Source: Acinetobacter lactucae
Lineage (GTDB): Bacteria > Pseudomonadota > Gammaproteobacteria > Pseudomonadales > Moraxellaceae
Length of the DNA stretch: 64,000 nt
Assembly: GCF_001605885.1 (NCBI RefSeq)
Contig: NZ_LRPE01000009.1
Location: 1 to 64,000, forward strand
Reading direction: 5' to 3'
Each line of letters begins with the position of its first letter. Within the stretch, counting starts at the first letter, position 1. Below, in pieces: positions 57,685 to 64,000 of the stretch. The translations under genes and the position numbers were made by a program. The notes below the pieces were generated by a model. It was not told the origin of the DNA. It saw only the letters and a list, made by a program, of their open reading frames with translations, and ran no database searches.

Positions 57685-59487
57685 TTAATCAAATTTGAAT
57701 GATTGAGGATTTAGTTTAAATAATGATTCTGTATTTGATTTAATCAACGCAGAATGAGTTAAAGTTCTCGGTAGAATTCTATCAAAATAGAATTGCGCCG
57801 TAGAAACTTTTGCAGAATAGAACTCATCTTGGGTTCCTTGATCAATTTTATTTTGAGCTACAATCGCCATCTTTGCCCACAAATAAGCAAAAACCACGTA
57901 ACCGGAATAATATAGATAGTCTATGGAGACTCCTCCAACCTCATCTAGATTTTCTGGATATTTATTTTGGATAAATGTGGATAAATCAAGCCATTCTTTA
58001 ACGAGTAGATCAAGCTTTGATAGCATATTCTCTGTGAGACCCATACCGCGATGTTCTTTTGTAAAAGACTGAATTTCATCAGTTAATAAGAATAATAAGC
58101 TTCCCTTTGAACCAATGACTTTACGAATTAATAAATCGATTGCCTGAATTTCAGTAGTCCCTTCATATAATGTTGAAATGCGAACATCTCTAGCAATTTG
58201 TTCCATTCCATGTTCAGAAATATAACCATGCCCACCATAAATCTGCATTCCATGTTTAGCAACTTCTACTCCCAATTCCGTTATAAATGCTTTTGCAATT
58301 GGAGTCAGTAATGCCAATTTATCTTCAGCTACTTTTTTTTCAGACTCATCTGTAGCTAATTCAGCAATATCCACATAAGTCGACAGATAATAAGCTAATG
58401 CACGAGAACCCTCGGTAAAAACTTTTTGTGTTAAAAGCATGTTCCGCACAGCAGGATGTTCAATAATTGGATCAGCAGGTAAATCCGGAAATTTAGGACC
58501 GGATATTGAACGCATAGCCAACCGTTCTTTTGCATATACCAATGCACCTTGATAGGAAGCTTCAGAGGCAGCTAACCCTTGTACCGCCGTAAAAACTCGT
58601 GCTGAATTCATGAAGGTAAACATGCAATTCAAGCCACGATTTTCAGGGCCAATTAAAAAACCTTTAGCATTTTCAAAATTTAATACACACGTTGCATTTC
58701 CATGGATACCCATTTTGTGTTCTATAGAACTACAGGTTACTCCATTACGGCTATCAATATTTCCATCAGCATCAAGATTAAATTTTGGCACAATAAATAA
58801 CGATATACCCTTAGTGCCACTTGGAGCATTCGGTAAACGGGCTAAAACAATATGAATAATATTTTCAGATAAATCATGTTCACCCGCTGAAATGAATATT
58901 TTTTCCCCTGTAATAGCATAGCTTCCATCGCTATTTGGGACAGCTTTAGTTCGGATTTGGCCTAAATCTGAACCTGCATGTGACTCGGTAAGGCACATGG
59001 TTCCAGTCCATATTCCAGAAACTAGAGGAGTTAAAAATTTTGTTTTTTGCTCATCTGTTCCATGATTCTCAATGGTATACATTGCTCCATGGGATAAGCC
59101 TGAATACATTCCCCAAGCCCAGTTAGTCGACGTCAAAATTTCTGAAATGGCGATCCATAATAATCCTGGGAATTCTTGTCCTCCAAACGCTTCCTTACCG
59201 GTTAAAGAGGGAAATCCTAATTCTATATATTTTTTGTAGGCTTCCTTAAAACCATCGGGTGTGGTGACCACTCCATCTTGAAGCTTACATCCTTGTTGAT
59301 CTCCTATTTGGTTTAACGGATGCAGTTCTTTTTCACAAAATTCAGATGCTACTTCTAAATATGGGACGACTATTTCACGGGTCATTTTTTCTTTTGACTG
59401 AGGATATTGTGAATAGAGTGATTCAAAATCGAGTAAATCGCTTAATACAAAATTAATGTCACGAAGTGGTGCTTTATACATTGGCAT
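57685..59487 (-). CDS. Acyl-CoA dehydrogenase, long form (FadE/DmdC-like)
   Basis: A 600-residue acyl-CoA dehydrogenase with an N-terminal extension (MPMYKAPLRDINFVL) and C-terminal domain found in the DmdC/FadE-like 600-residue class. Core motifs are MCLTESHAGSDLGQI, KIFISAGEHD and STLYEGTTEIQAIDLLIRKV, with the catalytic Glu in the last. It should oxidise an acyl-CoA to enoyl-CoA and would follow LvaC in converting products to beta-oxidation intermediates. A half-conserved LvaR-type dyad lies just before the start. Confidence 0.87.
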   Translation of the reverse strand: MPMYKAPLRDINFVLSDLLDFESLYSQYPQSKEKMTREIVVPYLEVASEFCEKELHPLNQIGDQQGCKLQDGVVTTPDGFKEAYKKYIELGFPSLTGKEAFGGQEFPGLLWIAISEILTSTNWAWGMYSGLSHGAMYTIENHGTDEQKTKFLTPLVSGIWTGTMCLTESHAGSDLGQIRTKAVPNSDGSYAITGEKIFISAGEHDLSENIIHIVLARLPNAPSGTKGISLFIVPKFNLDADGNIDSRNGVTCSSIEHKMGIHGNATCVLNFENAKGFLIGPENRGLNCMFTFMNSARVFTAVQGLAASEASYQGALVYAKERLAMRSISGPKFPDLPADPIIEHPAVRNMLLTQKVFTEGSRALAYYLSTYVDIAELATDESEKKVAEDKLALLTPIAKAFITELGVEVAKHGMQIYGGHGYISEHGMEQIARDVRISTLYEGTTEIQAIDLLIRKVIGSKGSLLFLLTDEIQSFTKEHRGMGLTENMLSKLDLLVKEWLDLSTFIQNKYPENLDEVGGVSIDYLYYSGYVVFAYLWAKMAIVAQNKIDQGTQDEFYSAKVSTAQFYFDRILPRTLTHSALIKSNTESLFKLNPQSFKFD

Positions 59488-59503
59488 ATTAACTATTCCC
59501 TAC

Positions 59504-59519
59504 ATTTCAATTTTGGAAT
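59504..59519. promoter_or_regulatory. LvaR-like dyad before the long acyl-CoA dehydrogenase
   Basis: ATTTCAATTTTGGAAT resembles the lvaE site with one altered base in the second arm. It is only 17 bp before the start codon and no sigma-54 promoter is visible, so its role is unclear. Confidence 0.3.
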
Positions 59520-59858
59520 CAATATTCCTCATTGGGTCCTAATGTGATTGGATATTTAAAAAATTATTTCATCATACGAAACAATAGATTTTGGAAAGAA
59601 AATATAGTCAAAAAAATAAGAATAAAAATAACTACTGTGCATAGTTAATCATTTATTTAATTCATTTTATTCATTATAAAAAATTAGTTAAGCTCAAAAG
59701 ATAGTCATAATTTGGGATAAATAAGAATTATAAGGATGTGGGTTTAACACGATGATAACTACCCATAACTCTATATATTTAATAGTCATTTTCCAAAAAA
59801 ACCTCACACAATTTGGAAATTAATTATTTTATTTATTAAAAGTTCAAAGGAATATGAT
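59520..59858. promoter_or_regulatory. Divergent region before phyH-type gene
   Basis: A 339-bp AT-rich divergent region. TTTCCAAA (59790-59797) and TTTGGAAA (59812-59819) form an 8-bp inverted repeat 40 bp before the dioxygenase start and are a candidate operator. No regulator gene is adjacent. Confidence 0.4.
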
Positions 59859-60701
59859 ATGGAAATTAAGCCTACCAAAAGTCAGATAGACGCTTTTCGT
59901 AATGACGGAGCTTTTCTTTTTGAAAATTGTCTTACTGAAAAGCAAATTTCAGACTGCTACGAAATATTTAAATGGAATATGGCTCATCCGGGGCCAAGTA
60001 ATTTTCGTGCTTTAGATGGTACCAAACTTCAAACCCATATAGATAATGCAAATCCATTATCTAAAGATAAGTTAGATAATTTAGTAAAAACCTTGCCTTT
60101 CGGTAAGATTTTTCAAGAACTTTGGGGATCTGAAAATGTTTGGTATTTCGCTGAAGAAATTTTTGCAAAAGAAAATGGTAACAGCGGTCGAGGACCTTGG
60201 CATCAAGACACAGCCAACCTTCCATGGGCTGGCAAACATTGGGGTAATGCTTGGATTACTTTTCAATCTTTACCTAAGAAAAATTCTTTAGAAATTATTC
60301 GTGGTTCTCATAATGGTATCCAATATGATGGTTCAAGTTTCAGCAATCCAGACGATCCAACAGAGCCATTATGGGGTGATGGAACTTACCCTCGCTTACC
60401 CCATATTGATGAAGAACTATCAAAAGATCCAAATGCTTACGATGTTTTATCATGGGATTTAAAACCAAGAGATGTTGTGATTCTTCATCCAAGAGCATTA
60501 CATGGCGGAGCTCCTGTCGACGAACAGTGTCCAACTAGACATACATTAGTTTTACGTTTCTTTGGCGATGATGCTACGTTTCGTTGTTTACCTACTTCAA
60601 ATCCAAGCCATGCACGTAATGGATTTCTTTTTAGAGAAGAAATGGAAAAACTGAATGAAGGAGATCTATTTAGATCACCAATCTTTCAGAAAATTGCTTA
60701 A
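59859..60701 (+). CDS. Phytanoyl-CoA dioxygenase family protein
   Basis: A 280-residue PhyH-type Fe(II)/2-oxoglutarate dioxygenase. The metal triad is His115 and Asp117 (WHQDTANLPW) with distal His215 (RALHGGAP), followed by the 2-oxoglutarate-binding Arg in RHTLVLRFFGDD. It should hydroxylate a substrate using O2 and 2-oxoglutarate. It is followed 29 bp later by a RidA-like gene and then MFS and porin genes. The substrate is unknown. A clear AAAGGA site is present. Confidence 0.87.
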   Translation: MEIKPTKSQIDAFRNDGAFLFENCLTEKQISDCYEIFKWNMAHPGPSNFRALDGTKLQTHIDNANPLSKDKLDNLVKTLPFGKIFQELWGSENVWYFAEEIFAKENGNSGRGPWHQDTANLPWAGKHWGNAWITFQSLPKKNSLEIIRGSHNGIQYDGSSFSNPDDPTEPLWGDGTYPRLPHIDEELSKDPNAYDVLSWDLKPRDVVILHPRALHGGAPVDEQCPTRHTLVLRFFGDDATFRCLPTSNPSHARNGFLFREEMEKLNEGDLFRSPIFQKIA

Positions 60702-60730
60702 TAAATAAAATCTTAAAAATGGAATAAAAA

Positions 60731-61138
60731 ATGCAAAAACAATTAATTAACCCTGGTTTACGCAAAGAGAAACACTACGATCCATTTCATTTTTCTGCTG
60801 CTGTACGTGTAGGCAATATGATTTGGGTCTCGGGATGTGTAGGTGAAAATCTTGAAACTGGTGTTCTAGAACCATCCATGGAGAAACAAGCCCGTCAGAC
60901 CTTTGAGAACATAAAAGAAGTGCTCAATGCTGCCGGTGCAACAATGAGTGACATCGTGGAAATCATCACATTCCATACAGATCAAAGAGGAGAAATTGCT
61001 GAATTTATGTCTGTAAAAGATGAGTATTTGCCAGAGAATTATCCTGCTTGGACAAGTATAGGTGTATCTCAACTAGCTCGGCCAGAATTCAAAATCGAAA
61101 TACGTGTAGTAGCGGTGATTGGCTGTGGAGATAAATAA
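60731..61138 (+). CDS. RidA (YjgF) family protein, atypical
   Basis: A 135-residue RidA/YjgF-fold protein (GNMIWVSGCVGENLETG, then NYPAWTSIGVSQLARPEF). Classical RidA enzymes keep an Arg in PAR and a Glu near IEIE for imine hydrolysis; here these read PAW and IEIR, so the catalytic residues are replaced. It is thus probably one of the Rid groups with a different or non-catalytic role. It is cotranscribed with the PhyH dioxygenase and may act on its product. Confidence 0.85.
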   Translation: MQKQLINPGLRKEKHYDPFHFSAAVRVGNMIWVSGCVGENLETGVLEPSMEKQARQTFENIKEVLNAAGATMSDIVEIITFHTDQRGEIAEFMSVKDEYLPENYPAWTSIGVSQLARPEFKIEIRVVAVIGCGDK

Positions 61139-61281
61139 ATTTAGCTCTTAAAGCTGTAGATAATCACTTTCATACAAATAAGCCTAAATAAACCTCCTTA
61201 ATAGAGTAAGAACAGGTATTTATGCTTAATTTTATATAAAACAATGGACTAAATTAAATAATAGTAAATGGAGTTTTTAAT

Positions 61282-62664
61282 ATGAGTAATTCAGGCCCAA
61301 TAAATGATAATAGTAGTGGTGCCCAACTTCTTGCTCGCTTAGATCGTTTACCGGTTATGAGGATGCATTACTTTTGGGCATTATTGCTAGCAATAAATTT
61401 AATGCTGGAATATTACGATAATGCAATTTTTGCATATGCTTCTCCAACGATTAAGGCGCATACGAATTATAGTACAGAACAAATTGGTCTTATAGGAAGT
61501 ATGTTTTTCGTTGGTATGATTATTGGAGCCTTAGTTGGTGGAAGGTTATCTGATAAATTTGGACGGCGTTCCATCATGGTCTGGGCTACTCTTCTCTACT
61601 CATTCGGCTCACTTTTGACAGCCCTTTCACCCAGCTATGAAATAATGCTGTTTTCGAGAACAATCACAGGAATTGGCGTACAGGCAGCAACTTCAGTTTT
61701 GCTCGTATATGTGTCTGAAATGTTTCCTAGTAATACTCGTGGTCGCTTTATGTCGGTGGTCACAATCGGTTTTGCATTTTCAGCTGTAGCCGCATCCGCT
61801 TTAGCACTGTTCTATTTACCCAATAGTGGTGATAATGCTTGGCGTCATCTTTTTTATGTAGGCAGTATTGGATTTTTCATTGCTCCTTTTATGCGTTTTT
61901 ATATCCCTGAATCTGTGCGTTGGTACATTGCCAGAAAAAAATATCAACAAGCAGAAACCCTTATTAGCCAATTTGAGAGACAAGCGATTTTAAAAAATAA
62001 AATATTAGAAACGCCAAATATTTCATCTGTAGAACATTATAAAGAGGCAAAACTTTCCGATCTTTTCACAAATAAAACCGTTGTTCTTACTATTATTGTA
62101 ATGGGTATTGGTTACTTCGGCTCAACATTAGCATACTACTTATTTGGCAACTGGGCGGTCTACTCTTTCGTCTATGGTTTAAACTATTCCGAAGAAAAAG
62201 CTTATTATATTTTCTTTATATGGAACGTGATCTACTGCGTAACTCCATTTATAACTATGTTTATACTTGATCGCTTTGAACGTAAGTCATTAATTTTAGC
62301 CATGTCAGCATTAACGACTATCCCTCTTATTATATTAGGAATATCAAATATAATGTGGGAATTAATCGTTGCTGGCGGTATTGCCTGCATAGTCACGGGC
62401 ATCATTGTAAGTGGCTATTACACTTATATTCCTGAATCATTGCCTACAAAATTACGAGCATTAGGAAGTGGAATTATTATCTCCATTGGTCGCTTTGGAG
62501 GTGCAGTCTCTGGAGTTCTTGGTGCTTGGTTATTTACCAATGGTGGGATACAAGGAGTAATGTTCACTGCCGCAGCATTGTATATTCTATTCGCCGTTCC
62601 AGTGATGTTATATGGCCCCCTTACCACTAACCGCTCTCTTGAAATAGTCAACAGTAAAGAATAA
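61282..62664 (+). CDS. MFS transporter (sugar-porter/SV2-like)
   Basis: A 460-residue 12-helix MFS permease with two RxGRR-type loops: GGRLSDKFGRRSIMVW and LDRFERKSLILAM. The central loop is long and charged. It has a GGAG site and is 143 bp after the RidA-like gene, so it may be the last step of the dioxygenase unit. It probably imports the substrate of that pathway. The C-terminal half (SLPTKLRALGSGIIISIGRF) fits the metabolite:H+ symporter type. Confidence 0.85.
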   Translation: MSNSGPINDNSSGAQLLARLDRLPVMRMHYFWALLLAINLMLEYYDNAIFAYASPTIKAHTNYSTEQIGLIGSMFFVGMIIGALVGGRLSDKFGRRSIMVWATLLYSFGSLLTALSPSYEIMLFSRTITGIGVQAATSVLLVYVSEMFPSNTRGRFMSVVTIGFAFSAVAASALALFYLPNSGDNAWRHLFYVGSIGFFIAPFMRFYIPESVRWYIARKKYQQAETLISQFERQAILKNKILETPNISSVEHYKEAKLSDLFTNKTVVLTIIVMGIGYFGSTLAYYLFGNWAVYSFVYGLNYSEEKAYYIFFIWNVIYCVTPFITMFILDRFERKSLILAMSALTTIPLIILGISNIMWELIVAGGIACIVTGIIVSGYYTYIPESLPTKLRALGSGIIISIGRFGGAVSGVLGAWLFTNGGIQGVMFTAAALYILFAVPVMLYGPLTTNRSLEIVNSKE

Positions 62665-62703
62665 GCAAATAATATTATCAATCAAACACATAGTTTAAAA
62701 AAT

Positions 62704-62724
62704 CTTGCGATTATTAATCGCAAG
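62704..62724 (+). terminator. Hairpin between MFS and TorF-like genes
   Basis: CTTGCGAT-TATTA-ATCGCAAG is a perfect 8-bp stem with 5-nt loop between the two genes. No T run follows, so it may weaken rather than stop transcription, or serve as an operator. Confidence 0.5.
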
Positions 62725-62768
62725 CTAGGAAAACTCAACTTAATTTCATGATATTTAAGGAAAAAATC

Positions 62769-63488
62769 ATGTTAAATAAAAAACTTATAATTGTTTTTTT
62801 AAGCTTTACAGCAACTTCACCACTGGTTCAAGCAGTTGAAATTAATAAGGATTTAAATCTAAATCTCACTGCTACGGCTATGTCAGAATATCGCCGTTCT
62901 GGTTTTGATCTGAGTGATGGTAAACCAGTAGTACAAGGCTTGGTATCTCTCGCTCATAAATCAGGGTGGGATATTTCTGCACAAATTTCCAATTATGATG
63001 TAGTCGTTGTACCAGCAAAATATGAGATCGCTTATACGGCAGGCTATTTTCATGCCTTTAATGAGAAAGTATATGTTTACTCCTCTCTAGGGCAAACTAT
63101 CTATCCAAATTGGGCTGACGGCAACGTAACTGAATGGTTTATCAGTGCGAATGCTTATGGAGCTTTTTTTAATTACTTTTATGACTGGGGAAAAAACTCA
63201 AATGCTCAATATCGTTATATAGGTTATAAATATAATTTCCCTAATGACGTCTGGCTTGATATGCGTTATGGCTATAATGATGTAGGTATACAATTAAAAA
63301 ATGAGAATGGTGATATCCGTCATAATTACAGTACACGCAAGGTAGAGTTAGGGAAAAAATATAATGATATTAGTTACACACTCGCTTATGCTGATACTGA
63401 TTTAACGAATTCAGAATGTACACAGATCATGGCATATGGAGATAAATGTTCATCCACTGTAGTATTTGGTATAAAAAAGACTTTTTAA
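62769..63488 (+). CDS. TorF family putative porin
   Basis: A 239-residue exported protein with signal peptide (LNKKLIIVFLSFTATSPLVQA) and a TorF/Gcw_chp-type barrel (LTATAMSEYRRSGFDLSDGKP) ending in FGIKKTF with the expected terminal Phe. I use the ATG at 62769, with an AAGGA site, over 62748. It follows the MFS gene by about 100 bp and probably carries the same substrate across the outer membrane. Confidence 0.8.
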   Translation: MLNKKLIIVFLSFTATSPLVQAVEINKDLNLNLTATAMSEYRRSGFDLSDGKPVVQGLVSLAHKSGWDISAQISNYDVVVVPAKYEIAYTAGYFHAFNEKVYVYSSLGQTIYPNWADGNVTEWFISANAYGAFFNYFYDWGKNSNAQYRYIGYKYNFPNDVWLDMRYGYNDVGIQLKNENGDIRHNYSTRKVELGKKYNDISYTLAYADTDLTNSECTQIMAYGDKCSSTVVFGIKKTF

Positions 63489-63498
63489 TTAAATAGAT

Positions 63499-63537
63499 AG
63501 AGAACTTTTCTTAGATAGAAAAAGTTCTCTTTTTTTA
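63499..63537 (+). terminator. Terminator after the TorF-like gene
   Basis: AGAGAACTTTT and AAAAGTTCTCT pair over an 11-bp stem, followed by seven T residues. A strong rho-independent terminator that ends the dioxygenase-porin region. Confidence 0.8.
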
Positions 63538-63621
63538 TTCATAATAATTTAATTTGTTATAAAAATACTGTTTGCACCTTATTCTATTTCAATACAAACA
63601 GTAGTTCAGTAATTTTTGACT

Positions 63622-64000
63622 TTATACGACTTCAAATAATCCAGCAGCGCCCATTCCTCCACCAATACACATTGAAACCACTACAAACTTCACACCACGT
63701 CGTTTACCTTCAAGTAAAGCATGCCCCACTAATCTTGATCCTGTCATGCCATATGGATGGCCAATTGAAATACTCCCTCCATTTACATTGTATTTATTTG
63801 GATCGATGCCTAGATGATCACGGCAATATAGTACTTGGCAAGCAAAAGCCTCATTGAGTTCCCACAATCCAATATCATCTATTGAAAGACCATGTTGTTT
63901 AAGTAGTTTAGGAATCGCATAAATAGGACCAATACCCATTTCTTCAGGCGCATTTCCAACAACAGTCATTCCACGATAAATACCTAGAGGTTCGATCCCC
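63622..64000 (-). CDS. Thiolase (acetyl-CoA acyltransferase), C-terminal part
   Basis: The final 115 or more residues of a thiolase, running off the right edge of the window. NVNGGSISIGHPYGMTG carries the catalytic His and VSMCIGGGMGAAGLF the second catalytic Cys. It would cleave 3-ketoacyl-CoA and could finish beta-oxidation of products from the neighbouring acyl-CoA genes. Confidence 0.87.
   Translation of the reverse strand, partial: GIEPLGIYRGMTVVGNAPEEMGIGPIYAIPKLLKQHGLSIDDIGLWELNEAFACQVLYCRDHLGIDPNKYNVNGGSISIGHPYGMTGSRLVGHALLEGKRRGVKFVVVSMCIGGGMGAAGLFEVV

Noticed and set aside
59488-59858. Sigma-54 promoter for the long acyl-CoA dehydrogenase
   Set aside because: An LvaR-like dyad is present, but no GG-N10-GC element lies between it and the start codon or further upstream.

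Overview
The window looks like a chromosomal catabolic island of an Acinetobacter-type gammaproteobacterium. The DNA is AT-rich. It holds an areB/areC/pobA-like aromatic set, an AAHS-type aromatic acid symporter, FadL/OprB/TorF-type outer-membrane channels, and many LysR, AraC, TetR, LuxR and sigma-54 regulators. I saw no tRNA, rRNA, CRISPR array, complete insertion sequence or phage module.

Layout. (1) 39-1187: an orphan, very AT-rich membrane protein. (2) 1330-8229, minus strand: a TetR-regulated operon (two alpha/beta hydrolases, a flavin ring hydroxylase, a metal-dependent amidohydrolase, an MFS transporter) behind a 33-bp palindromic operator; its substrate is unknown. (3) 8777-11712: an AraC regulator, a FadL/TodX-type channel and a DUF2147 protein. 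(4) 12273-27826: a mandelate/aryl-alcohol block with LysR, AAHS symporter, LuxR, an exported amidase resembling mandelamide hydrolase, an outer-membrane channel, two mandelate-type dehydrogenases of opposite expected stereospecificity, benzoylformate decarboxylase, aryl-alcohol and benzaldehyde dehydrogenases, and 4-hydroxybenzoate hydroxylase. (5) 28087-36074: a complete Nit1C-type cyanide/nitrile assimilation cluster, nitBCDEFGH, with its divergent sigma-54 activator nitA, a clear sigma-54 promoter and tandem palindromic upstream sites. (6) 36071-38616: LysR, a DsbA/FrnE-like protein and an esterase. (7) 39004-47290: a second nitrilase, an MFS transporter, a FUSC-type efflux protein, a periplasmic GH3 beta-glucosidase, an OprB porin and an AraC regulator. 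(8) 47746-57411: a levulinate/4-hydroxyacid (lva-like) locus in two sigma-54-dependent transcription units sharing one palindrome family, with an extra histidine phosphatase inside. (9) 57685-64000: an acyl-CoA dehydrogenase, a PhyH dioxygenase, an unusual RidA-like protein, MFS, a TorF porin and the C-terminal end of a thiolase.

How the genes may work together. Blocks 4, 5 and 7 contain most steps expected for growth on aromatic cyanogenic glucosides such as prunasin or dhurrin. A beta-glucosidase would release mandelonitrile. A nitrilase and amidase would make mandelate. The mdl/are enzymes would make benzoate or, with PobA, protocatechuate. The Nit1C cluster would handle released cyanide. 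This integration is inference; the individual enzyme families are well supported. Blocks 8 and 9 look like short-chain and hydroxy-fatty-acid catabolism feeding beta-oxidation.
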